DNA of 64,000 bases from positions 24,862,001 through 24,926,000 of the forward strand of contig CM114274.1 of the NCBI GenBank assembly GCA_050084515.1, given 5' to 3'. Of the stretch, positions 52,180-62,078 are shown piece by piece. The position numbers were made by a program, and so were the translations under genes. A model generated the notes under the pieces. It made no database searches and was not told the DNA's origin. It saw only the letters and a list, made by a program, of their open reading frames with translations. The DNA comes from Blasia pusilla (Eukaryota > Marchantiophyta > Marchantiopsida > Blasiales). Position 1 is the stretch's first letter; every line of letters begins with the position of its first letter.

Positions 52180-53500
52180 CACCGTCTAGAATAAATCTCC
52201 ACTTCAGACATTCTATTTTTTTGTAGTATACGAGTCAAGGGATCTACCAACTGCTTCTTTCCTTTTAGATAGACAATCTTCATGATGAATTGTTGACCTC
52301 ATTCTGCCCATCGAATTTGGCGTTTGGAGAGCTCCTTTTAGGACACTAAGTAGAGCAAGGGCTTATGATTAGTCTCCACTACAAACTCCTTATCTCCCAA
52401 GTAATGTTTCCAATGTTTGGTTGGCAACACAATAGCGAGTTCTTCTCGCTCAATTGTATGTTAGTTTTGCTCCGCTGGCAATAGCTTGCAGGAAAAGAAG
52501 GCAATAGGATGCCATCCATCCTCCCATTATTGTTGTTGTACTCCTCCAATATTAGTACCTCAAGCATCTGTGGCCAACTTGATGGGTCGATTTGGATCAT
52601 ACCTCTTCAAAATAGGGGCTTTGATCAAGGCATCCTTTAATGATTTAAAAGCAATTTCTTGTGATGTGCCCCAATTCCATTTATGTCTTTTCCCTAGTAA
52701 AGCTGTCAAGGATTGTTGAATTTGAGCAAAACTTTTGACAAATCTTCTATAGAATCCTGTTAACCCTAGAAAACTCTTTAATTGAGTTTAATCCTCGAGA
52801 TCAAACTCAATTGAAGAGTTTTCATCTTTTTGTTGCTTCTACCTTATCACTCATTACTCGAGTGCCTTCTACGCTTATTCGATGCCATAGATAATCAACT
52901 TATATCTTACCAAACTCACATTTTCAAGCTTAAGCATACAACTCATTATCTCTAAGGATTTGAAGAACTTCTCGTAGATGATTTATATGTTGCTCTATGG
53001 TTTTACTATAGACTAAGATATCATTCAAGAATACAATGACATACTTGTATAAATATGAACGAAATATATCATTCATTAGGCCCATAAAGGTTGCAAGTGC
53101 ATAAGTAAGACCAAATGACATGACTAAGTATTCAAAGTGTCCATGCCTAGTACGAAAAGCAATATTGGGAACATATTCGTCCGCAATTCGAATTTGGTTG
53201 TAGTTGCTTCTAAGGTGAAGTTTGGTGAAGTATTTTGCTCCTTGTAGCTGGTCAAAAAAATCATCCATTTTTTATAATGGATATTTGTTTTTTACTATTT
53301 ATTGATTCAGTGCTTGATAGTCGATACACAATCACATGCTTCCATCCTTCTTTTTTCACATAAAGGACAGGGCTTCCATATGGCGAGACGCTTGGTTGGA
53401 TGAAGCCTTTCTACAACATCTCCTCCACTTGGGTTTTGCATTCTTCTAATTCTCTTGGAGCTAAGCGGTAAAGAGCCTTTCACGGTGGTGTGTTTCATGG
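52180..53500 (-). pseudogene. Chromovirus reverse transcriptase/RNase H remnant
   Basis: The minus-strand frame 52930-53268 includes [40 protein letters not shown] and the active-site position FLND, where functional enzymes have (Y/F)xDD; one catalytic aspartate is lost. Upstream pieces at 53307-53498 carry the N-terminal RT region. RNase H traces lie left of 52600. Premature stops show the copy is inactive. Confidence 0.7.
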
Positions 53501-54670
53501 AAGAACCTCAATCTTGTGGCCTACTCTCTGTTTGGGTGGTAACCTTGATGGTAAATCATTTCGGAATACATCTTTATATTTCTCCAATACTTCTATCAAC
53601 TCTGGTACCTGTGAATATTTGTTCAAACCACCAATATCTCTTATTAAACATAGGAAACATATATCTTGATGTTTCATGGCGGTTTTTCCTATTACATATA
53701 GGGATAGGGTTCTAGAACGTGATCTGACTCTATCTCCGTAAAGCTTCCACTTTTGGGTCTTCATAATCTTCTTTCTCCGATCTATCTCTCAATTATACTG
53801 TTCTTTCCGAGGCATTCCCAAGATAACATAATAACGTGCTAATCTAATGACCTTCATCTCCAACTCTTCCCAATACTTTCCTATCCTCAACTCTACCCTT
53901 CGAGGAAGCTTCTCTATCTGTTCTATTTGCTTGTTTGGAAATTCTACCTCTTATTTTTTATCCCTCTCTAAAGCTAAGCCCAATTTCATAGCTATGGCTC
54001 TTGAAAGGAATTTTTTGTTGCACCATGATCAATCAACACTCTAAGTTGGGAACCTTTTACTTCCCCATCTATAACAATGAGATGCGTTCCTCCTCTTTTC
54101 AAACCATTTACTTCCACATGCTTGTGTCAACCCTCATTTGATTTGTTGAGTAGTTTTAATCAAGGATCTCTCCCATCCTTGATGCCACGTCAATGCTCGA
54201 TCGGTTAACCAAGGTCTTACGAACATCCCTGCAATATGATCATGAAAATGTTTAAAAGGGATAAATGGATTTCCATTCGAGTGATCCAACCCTCTTATAC
54301 GCCCATGGCTCGACTTCCTTTGAAAGGTTCTACCTTGCATGCCTTTATCATTTTCAATATCAATGATGCTTGAGCATCATCTCCATCATTCTTTGTGTTA
54401 CTTGGGCCTCAAATGCTCGTGCCCTTAACGTTTCGTCACTCCTTCTAAACGTCACGACACTCGTGTTTTCCATCTCCATCCCACCTATCAGAAGATCTCT
54501 CTCTCTCTCTCTACTCTCATATTTTTTACCGAAGTAACTTCTTGCGCTAATTCTTGGACTTCGTTTTGACTTTGATCAAATACAACTCTAAACTCTCTCA
54601 ATTCATGAATCATATCCTTCAAAATTTCTTTCATGATTGCTCCGAATTTCCCCATACCCTTTACTACCAC
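53495..54670 (-). pseudogene. Chromovirus Gag and protease remnant
   Basis: Minus-strand pieces include a Gag-like N-terminus (54488-54670, coiled and charged: ELREFRVVFDQSQNEVQELA), a Gag body piece (54134-54340), a retropepsin motif LIDHGATKNSF at about 54010-54040 (canonical D-S/T-G-A altered to DHGA) and the RT-leading KYKDVFRNDLPSRLPP segment (53495-53764). Frames are broken throughout. Confidence 0.55.
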
Positions 54671-54690
54671 TCTAATATAAGATCAAGATA

Positions 54691-55262
54691 AATATATGCC
54701 CATTCTCCACAACAAGGACTACAAGAGGCACTGTTGACGCAATGACTTCATTATAATACACTTAGCCAAACTTCCTCACCGTAAACTCTCTATATGCTAT
54801 CTTAGCTTGACAAAACACATGGACTATGGATTTAATGTCAAAAAATACTTGTGGAGGCCGTTTCAAATCCATTCCCCATATCTTATCTAGAACAATATGT
54901 AAATAGTGCAATCCCACACACGATCATATGTAACAATAGGGAAGATCACAGGAAGCGAGACTCCATCAATTGCGTCATGAAAACTTTACCAAAGTGATAT
55001 ACGAGGTATCTCGTGCACTAGTGTCTATCTATAAATAAGAGTTTGATGGTGAGCGGATTAAGAAACAAAAGAATCATCAGCCACTCTTGCTTCCCCTCTA
55101 TCCATTATTTGCAAAATAACCCTTCCCCCTACTCTACTTGCACCTCAATAGCCATTCTCAACCTCGAACAATATTTCTAACTCTTGACAGTGTATCATTA
55201 CTTGGTCATCCTTCCAAGAGGGATAATCCACTCTTGTTGGAATGCCAACCTTGCTCTAATAT
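54691..55262. other. Spacer between the two gypsy elements
   Basis: No gene. The right end (about 55240-55262) contains CCTTGCTCTAATATG, the complement of a PBS-like TATTAGAGCAAGG. That may be a fragment of another minus-strand retroelement, which makes the exact left boundary of the next element ambiguous. Confidence 0.4.
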
Positions 55263-55423
55263 GTCATGACCATACGGATTATGTCGTAGAGTATAGTGTG
55301 CTAGTAGAGTCCATTCCTTATGTAGGACCGTAGTGGCTTGGTAGAGATGCGGTTTCATACAAAGGGTTGGGGGTTACTCAGTTAGGGGTGACTTTCCCAA
55401 TAGGGCCCGCTCTTAGGTTGGAG

Positions 55424-55467
55424 GATATAAGGTGGAGTGCACTCAAAGAACAGTTAGTTCTTTGAGT
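55424..55467 (+). promoter_or_regulatory. TATA-like box and perfect 10-bp hairpin at the likely LTR start site
   Basis: GATATAAGG at 55424-55432 is followed by ACTCAAAGAA (55441-55450), CAGTTAG, and TTCTTTGAGT (55458-55467), a perfect stem about 20-30 bp downstream, where the transcript 5' end would be expected. The function is unknown. Confidence 0.4.
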
Positions 55468-56060
55468 TGAGTCTGTTGCATTGGGAGTTAGCCTTGGTAG
55501 TGAGTAGAGCTCTTGGCTATGGTGTTTCCCGCAAGCTTCGACCTAGATTCTCCCATCGTGGAGTGGGTTTGGCTCGATTATATGTGATTGTATACGTGTT
55601 TAATGATAGTAGATCTTTCACGGATTTCACTCAAAGAAGTGAAGTAGATCGATGGTAGCTTCGATTGTAGATCAGTAGGATCTGGTTAGGGTTGATTGAG
55701 TACTCAACCGTGCATGTTCGTGGCTTGTGGCCTATGTTGGAGGTATGAATCTGGTGCGTGGTTGGTTGGGAAAGAAGCGCCTTGCTGAGAGCTTTCCAAC
55801 GCGATTTAGATCGCCGGATTTCGTATAAAGGGAGGTGGAAGTTTTCAAGGATTGAAGATTCTGGTTCGTGTTCGACGGTTTTCTGATGGGGAGAGCTGGG
55901 AGTGCGGAAGCTCTGTTGAAGTTCATCCAGATCGGGTGAGAGATTTGATTTCGGTCATGGATTTGTGAAGATATTTCTGATCAAAATTTTGCTTCGAGGC
56001 AACTCGTGGTAGCTTCGGGGCGAGTGGGCGTGAGAGGCGGAGTAAGGAGCAAGGAGCAAG

Positions 56061-56080
56061 CAAGCAAGCATGCTTGCTTG
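56061..56080. repeat. Perfect 20-bp palindrome in element leader
   Basis: CAAGCAAGCA followed by its exact reverse complement, in the untranslated leader upstream of gag. It arises within a short AAGC-repeat context. Confidence 0.9.
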
Positions 56081-56589
56081 GGCGTGAGGCAATTTTTGCA
56101 GGATTTGGGATTTGAGTGTTGCATAACTGGTCACCCATCTTTGGGCTATTCTGCCTGAGGACGCTGAATTGCTGAGTTCTTAACTATGCTAGTGTACACA
56201 CTGTTGTAGCTCATTTGGTGATGTTCCGAGATGTGTTAGACGCTTTATGCATCTCAGGTTTTTGGTTGATGTACCTCTAGCGCATAGTACGGTGTAGCCT
56301 CTCCATACAGGTGATATTTTCAGCTGCTGCGAGTTCGACTAGCACGTCATTGACCCGCGGCGGAGTAGCTATTGCGTTAGAATTGTGTGGTGGGTTTTGT
56401 GGAGTCAGGGGGCACCACGTTTGGTGGATTGTGTTACCTTGATTTCCATTTGTGATTGGAGGGTTGTCGTTGGACTTCATGTGTTTGGATCCCTTCCATC
56501 GGTGCTTCTTGCTTGCGCGCCCATTGTTAGGGTTGACGCTGATTTCCAGAGTAGTGTTACTCCTGTGTGCTACCGATAGTGAGGCTGGA

Positions 56590-58188
56590 ATGATGACCAA
56601 TAGACCGTGGGAGGCTTCTTGTGGTGATGACAAGTTAGGTTGCCTACACCCATAGCTAGTAGAGCTAGAATAGTATAGCGACATTGACGTCACTTGGTTA
56701 TTTGGTGGTGGTGCGGCATCAGCGTTGGTCATCACGGAGCTGTCGGGTGGTCTGGTTGGGGACAGTGGTGCGGATAGTGGTGGTTTCACACGGAGTGGAT
56801 TTAGGTATCGACTACCTTTTCCACTTCCGACGGTTGATGAAGAGGAGGACGAGGGTGTTCCAAACACCGAGTCTTCTACGTTGTTATCGAGTGTTGCAGC
56901 TCCATTGATTTGGGACATGGACGGTGGATATGGGGCCATGAAGGGCCCACGACGATACTCGGATGCAGTGGGCACCATTGAGTTGGAGGACTTCATGCAG
57001 GAGTTTGATACGTGGTGTGATATGCAGATGTTGCCGAATGCCACGTTGTTTACACCCTTCTTGGCTTGGAAGGGGTTGTTTCAGCACTTGGAAGGACCAC
57101 CCATGGATGATTACCATGAGTTTAGGAAGGACCATGTTGCTGAGATTGAGGCATGGAGACAATATTGGTCTCCAGGCTATGTGTCTATCACCCATGGTGG
57201 TATTGGTAGTAGTGCTCCTACTATGCCAGCCAGCCCGACGTTGAGTGGTACGAGTACGAGCCGGAGTGGGGGTACCAGTGGAGGTACTAGTGGGGGTACT
57301 AGTGGAGGTACTAGTGCCCCACCATCGTTCAGCCCGGTTGCAGAGTTCTTCAAGAGGTTGAAGAAGAACTATCAGGGAGTGAAGACGGAGAAGTTGAGGA
57401 ATCTTCAGGAATTTGAGCGAAAGACTGGTGAGAGTCTTCGTGAGGCATACACTCGTATGCGACGCTTGATTTCAGTTACCCAGGGTGTGACTGAGGATCA
57501 GGCAGTCCAGTTTTGGTATGGGATCTTGGACAGAGATTTGCGCCGTAGGGTACGTGATGCTACTCTTATGAGTGATGATTCACCCACATTGACCCATGTG
57601 TTTGCTCTATCTGAGAAGATTGAGCTTAACATGGTGAAGGAGAGAGTGGTGACATCCGCATTCAGTAGGGATACAACAACTACTTCTCGTGTTCAGCAGC
57701 CCACCTCATAGTCTTGTAGTAGTGGTGGTGATAGTAGTAGTGGGAGTCGTGGGGGGTTCACACAACCTTAGTCAGATCCTATAGGGACACTTGCGCAGAG
57801 ACCATTGCCTTCATTTGCTGCCCCGCAGCAAGGACAGTCATGTTGGACATGTAGAGGTGATCATGTTAGGAAGTTTTGTCCACAAGAGGATGGGAGACGG
57901 ACTTTGGAGGATGGGCCTCAGTCAGCCCCAACTTAGTGTGATCATTGCGGGAGACTAGGTCATCCTCGAGAGCGTTGCTTTGATCTTCATCCAGAGTTGA
58001 GATCAGGCCGCGGCCGTGGTGGAGTAGCTCCGAGAGGCCGAGGTGGTAGAGGTGGTAGGGGTGGTAGAGGTGGAGAAGTGGTTAGAGAGCCTACGGTGGC
58101 TACCCCTACCACTACTGACAGTCAGGCTATGGTGCGAGGATTGAGCGATTGGAGCAGAGTTGGCTACTATGGTGGTATCCAAAGATAG
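56590..58188 (+). pseudogene. Gag with zinc knuckles of the methyltransferase-bearing element
   Basis: One frame runs from an ATG at 56590 (MMTNRPWEASCGD), interrupted only by TAG codons at 56653, 56671, 57709, 57769, 57934 and 58186. A low-complexity SGGTSGGTSGGTSGGTS linker (about 57265-57315) separates the N-terminal part from the retrotransposon Gag domain (LREAYTRMRRLI, then DQAVQFWYGILDRDLRRRVR). Two zinc knuckles follow: CWTCRGDHVRKFC (CX2CX3HX4C, one residue short of canonical) and CDHCGRLGHPRERC (canonical CX2CX4HX4C). A Gly/Arg-rich stretch (RGRGGRGGRGGRGG) trails them, suiting RNA packaging. Gag forms the virus-like particle. The long antisense frame at 56277-57044 is a shadow. Confidence 0.8.
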
Positions 58189-58279
58189 ATCAGTTCGGGA
58201 GCAGGGGCTTCCACCTCTTATGGAGGGGATGATCTCTCTTATATGGCGAGTGCAACACAGGTTGAGGCATCACTGCAGT

Positions 58280-58786
58280 TACGAGAGGAGCCACTCGAGC
58301 GTCACAGCCACGTGGTGCTATTGTGGAGTTGGACCCACAGAGGGGTGAGGCTGGGAGGCAGGCTAGGCTTCCCCTGTCATTCTTGTTGTCTGAGGTCCTT
58401 ATGACTCCATCCATGGTTCCTACGCAGCCTATTAAGCCGACAGTGGGGATTGAGGCATCTACATCGCGTGTAGTAGACACGGATGCAGCATCCAGTGGAG
58501 TATTACGGATGGCAACTTCAGTGTTGGGATCCCCATTGTTTTCGGCCACGGAGCTGATGGCTTTAGGAGTTGACTTAGCTCATGTATTTCAGCTAGCAGC
58601 CACGTTGTGTGAACGTGGGGGTGTTACTGCTACACGTGTTGAGGTGGATGAGGGTGTGGCGGTGGAGTGACCCTCTATGTCAGGTAAAGCATTGAGTACC
58701 TGTGCTACTTGGCAGGCAGCAGCGGCGAAGATGGATGCGTTACTAGCCCGGCCAGCCATTGATCGTGAGAGGCTTACACCTGGTGT
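58280..58786 (+). pseudogene. Linker between Gag and protease
   Basis: Reading shifts near 58280 into the frame of 58323-58670 and then into the protease frame by 58787. No domain is recognised; such linkers are variable in gypsy polyproteins. Two frameshifts in about 500 bp show decay. Confidence 0.4.
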
Positions 58787-59593
58787 ATGTATGTTGGACA
58801 ATCGAATGGGATCTTCCAATTGGTGAGTCCTACAGGACAGGTGTATAGACCAGATAGAGTCTTGTTAGACTCTAGTGCCCAACCTTTGATGTTGGGAAAG
58901 GCAGCATGTCTTGGTTTGGGTATTCGGAGGTCAGAGCTTGAGCCTTGCCCATTCCAGATTCAAACATCACTTGAAGGAGCCAATGATAGGTCTCAATTCA
59001 TGACACGGGAGAATTTTTCTCTACAGTTGAGAACATATCATGCGACTGATAGCTTCCGGTTGGGAGTATCTGCGGTAGTCACATCAGCCGAGTCGTATGA
59101 TGTACTAGTTGGAGAAGCAGTATTGTACCCGATGGGTTTTCAGATGGATTACTGGACTGAGACAACGTCTTATAGACCTGGTTGGCAGTCCGGGGATGGA
59201 TGTATGAGCCAAGTTCTTGTGAGATTTATTTCTGGGGCTCGACCACGAGGGTCTTCCCCAACAGTGTTAGCATCTGTGGCTGGTTTTAGTGGAGTAGTCA
59301 CTTGGCCAGGAGACTTTTTGGAGGGTAATGTTTCTGCTATGGATTCTCGTGCGCATGAGGAGGTTGAGGAGGTCCCTATTCTTGCAGCAGTGGCATCCTC
59401 ATCGTTGGATGTGCCACTTTGGAGTTCAGGCGGTGCACTATGGCAGGAGGCTGATCGCCTAGTGTAGGAGGCTTGGTGTGAGGTTGTTATACCTCACGAG
59501 GAAGAGGAGGCCCCACGACGGACTCCTACTTACTGGTCCCGATTGGGTTATCCCCTTTGGATACTACACCCATTGTATGGCAATATCCGGGAG
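58787..59593 (+). pseudogene. Retropepsin-like protease region
   Basis: VLLDSSAQPLMLGKAACLGL carries the active-site position; gypsy retropepsins have D-S/T-G-A, so here the glycine is serine. Downstream YDVLVGEAVLYPMGFQMDYW matches the usual second protease signature (D-V-L-x-G ... L ... G). A C-terminal extension rich in E/S, with one TAG at 59465, runs in the same frame straight into methyltransferase motif I. The protease therefore originally preceded the methyltransferase in one polyprotein. Retropepsin cleaves Gag-Pol; the altered active site suggests this copy is non-functional. Confidence 0.7.
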
Positions 59594-60560
59594 GGCATTT
59601 GTGTGTTAGATCTCTTTGGTGGGATTAGCACTTTGGTTTGGCTATGATGTGTTGCAGCCGGTATTCCTGTCGGAGATACGTGTATGTGGAGCGAGATGAG
59701 ACGGCCTGTAGAGTCTCATCCCGCATATTGGTCAATTGATGCGGAGATATCCTGAGTTGTTGCCGCCATCAGCTATTCGTGGGTACCAGCGTGCTTTGCC
59801 GTCACACATTGCATTGTTGGGGGCGCATGACCTTGAGAGGGTTGGTCCTGTGGATTTGGTGATTGCTGGATGGCCATGTCAGGGTCATACACGTGCTGGT
59901 CATGGTGCGGGATTACACGACCCTAGGTCTCGATTGTTTTGGGAGATGTTACAGGTGTTACGACATCTTCAGGTTCATCAGGCACGTGCTCTAGCTTACA
60001 TTCTGGAGAATGTTCCATTGTTGGGTGACACTCGGACCCAGATGATGGCGAGTGTTCATGAGGTGCGGTCTTGGATTGGACCAGCGGTGTTGTTGGATGC
60101 AACACGAGTTGGCTCGCGTGCACATCGTCCACGCTTGTGGTGGACAAACTTGTTGTTTAGGGAGGTTCTACGTCGAGCATCTGATGCAGTGCAGCGGAAT
60201 CCTTGCCTTACAGTGGATAGTATCTTGGATACTAGGCGACTTTCTCAGGTGGTGAGGGTTATTGATCAGTCATCCATGGCAGTGGTGAACCGTGTGGGCC
60301 AGCCTAGGATGGCACTACCCACATTTGTGAGTTTTCCCTCGTCACATGCATACAGGGAAGGTGGTCCAGGGCTTGTATGGGATTCTCATGTGCGACAGTT
60401 GGTGGAGCCTAACGCTGATGAGAGAGAGTGTGCGATGGGATTTGCTACAGGTGTGACAGCGGTTGCTTTCCATTTCTGAGGCTTCACGACATCATGTGTT
60501 GGGTCAGGCCATGGACCTGAATTGTTTGACTTGGATTTTGAGTCTTGGTATGGCCGAGCA
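59594..60560 (+). pseudogene. Cytosine-C5 DNA methyltransferase domain embedded in the gypsy polyprotein
   Basis: Motifs in order: I, GICVLDLFGGIST (about 59594-59632, SAM binding); II, YVYVERDET (about 59683-59710); IV, VIAGWPCQGHTRAG with catalytic Cys at 59877-59879; then DPRSRLFWEML; VI, YILENVP (about 59997-60017); VIII, SRAHRPRLWWTNL (about 60114-60152); a short target-recognition region; IX, DERECAMGF (about 60417-60443); X, RHHVLGQAMDLN (about 60484-60519). The order is canonical, not the permuted DRM order, and the DPRSRLFWE and AHRPRLWW stretches recall DNMT3-type enzymes. The enzyme class transfers methyl from SAM to cytosine C5. The main open frame is 59736-60479 (247 codons, no real start needed). 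Frameshifts between motifs I and IV and before motif X show this copy is broken. It is positioned after PR and before RT. Confidence 0.88.
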
Positions 60561-60561
60561 G

Positions 60562-61047
60562 CGTCGACTTCGGACTATGTCTGTGGGTCTTCCACCCCTT
60601 GTAATGAGCTCCATGGCTACCGGGACGGTCGAGGCATCGGCTGGGGGCGAGGAGAGTAGTATTTTGCATCCTTGGAGTAAATGGGATGTAATGGCTGGGC
60701 ATGTGGAGTTGGTTGCTCATGCTGGTGGAGGAGTTATTTGCTCAAATGATGGTGTAGCTAAGGGTGTACCATCTTGTGAGGGGGTTGCGTAGCAGCCAAT
60801 GGCATCGTCCTCTCCCTCCAGTGTGCCAGTGGAGGAGACTAGGGAGCCATTACTTGGGCCCAAGCTTACGGGAGGTGAGAAACGACGCTTGACAGAGTTC
60901 CTACGTGCTTATAGGAGTTGTTTTGCCTTTAGCATGAAGGAGTTGGGTTCTCTGGTTGGACCCGATATACGGATTGATTTGGCTAGTGATACGCCAATCT
61001 TCCGTCCTCCCTACCGATATAGTGATATGGAGAGGGATCTGATTTAG
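60562..61047 (+). pseudogene. N-terminal reverse transcriptase segment
   Basis: Same frame as methyltransferase motif X, with one TAG at 60790. Contains GEKRRLTEFLRAYRSCFAFS and GPDIRIDLASDTPIFRPPYR, the standard RT lead-in of gypsy pol. The apparent end at TAG 61045-61047 is the left target-site copy of the solo LTR, not the natural end; coding resumes at 62081. Confidence 0.85.
61043..61047 (+). repeat. Left target-site copy (TTTAG) of the solo LTR
   Basis: Abuts TGTCG of the solo LTR. It matches TTCAG at 62079-62083 except for one C-to-T change, which turns a CAG codon into the apparent stop. Confidence 0.8.
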
Positions 61048-62078
61048 TGTCGTGCGCCTACTCTCCTTGAACGTTAATCTTATTTGTTGCAGAAGCGTGC
61101 GTTCATTACGTCACGCTCTCAACGCTGATCTGCATCCAAACACGCACTTCGGTTAGTCGGGTCTTGGATCAATCAGCGGGATTACTTTCCGAGTTCTCGT
61201 CTCAGACTCTCTCTTCAAGCTCAACCTTCCTAGTTTCGCGGTTTCCAACACGGGCAAGTCTCGAAAGACTTGGGACAGACTTTCTGGTCGGTTCAGGAAC
61301 CTGAAACGGCGTTTCGCGCCTAGCGGTTCCAACTGTCCGATGAACATCCAATGAGTTCCTCACCAAGACTCGCACGAAGTGAATCTCGGGTTGGAATCCA
61401 AGTGTGGTGTACAAAGTCCACTCCCTTGGATCAGGTTTGGGTTTCGGGTTTCCGCGCCAAACTCCCGTTTCATCCCGTGCCTCTTAAACGCCGTTTGGCG
61501 CCCAAAGTGGGGTTTTGTTTCCCGAGACATCTCAGAGAAGGTACTCCCCTTACTAGTACTTCTGGGGATCTCCGGGGGCCCCCTACATTTAGGGAAAGAC
61601 ACACGGGCCTCTCCAATTGGCCCTCAACCCGATTGCTCTCTGAATCGTTTTCGGCCAATATCTCAGCCTATACTTATGCGTTTGCTTAGATCTTTGATGC
61701 GTTGGAAGCGTCTTGAGATCAGCTTTCCAACGCGCCCTTATTTGTCCCAAACGCATCTCGGAGCTCAACGTTATGGTCCTAAACACAGTCAGATTCTCCC
61801 AAACGCTAGTCGTGTTCCAAACAAGTTCTCACCTCTTTGGCAACCAACCTCCAAGACTCAACTCATCTCAAGTCTCGGCTCGCGTTTGGTCTAGGTTTCC
61901 TGGTCGCGACCACTAACGCATGAAACGCACAACTGTTCGCGTTTTCGTCTCTTAGACTTTTCCAAGAGACTCTTCCAAACGCCTCTCCAAAGCGCAAACC
62001 TCGCGGCGTGAGTTCCTTTGAGTTATGATGTTTCGCTTGGCGCGTATTTGGTGTTGTTTGGTTATGAGGGTTGCGACA
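61048..62078. mobile_element. Solo LTR, about 1031 bp, inserted in RT
   Basis: Begins TGTCG and ends CGACA (perfect 5-bp inverted ends with TG...CA). It is flanked by TTTAG/TTCAG and contains no coding domain. Excising it together with one target-site copy (1036 bp) rejoins the RT frame exactly (MERDLI then QSRTLDLLEAG). It is GC-richer than its surroundings and carries AGCTTTCCAACGCG at about 61720, also found in the candidate LTR at 55790. Solo LTRs form by recombination between the two LTRs of a full element. Open frames inside it are spurious. Confidence 0.88.

Larger units (their letters stand above)
50396..54690 (-). mobile_element. Degraded Ty3/gypsy chromovirus, minus strand
   Basis: From right to left on the minus strand: a PBS-like TATTAGAG motif near 54672 (resembling the initiator-tRNA PBS TGGTATCAGAGC with changes), Gag, protease (LIDHGAT), RT, RNase H remnant, integrase with HPQTDGQAE, a chromodomain, a purine tract GAGGGGAGG and a 3' LTR. 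The order PR-RT-RH-INT plus chromodomain defines a chromovirus. Many stops and frameshifts are present. A matching 5' LTR was not found at the right end, so that end is truncated or too diverged. It is inserted into the Helitron helicase. Confidence 0.75.
55263..56260 (+). repeat. Candidate 5' LTR/leader of the methyltransferase-bearing element
   Basis: Starts TGTCATGACC, similar to many gypsy LTR starts. It contains a TATA-like GATATAAGG (55424-55432) in plus orientation and, near 55790, AGCTTTCCAACGCG, a 14-mer also present in the solo LTR at about 61720. The right boundary and PBS were not identified, and the left flank is ambiguous. Confidence 0.4.

Noticed and set aside
56277-57044. 255-codon minus-strand frame
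   Set aside because: Shadow of the plus-strand gag frame, which has matching Gag and knuckle domains.
61351-61894. Overlapping open frames inside the 61-62 kb segment
   Set aside because: They lie within the solo LTR, have no domains, and vanish as coding when the insertion is recognised.
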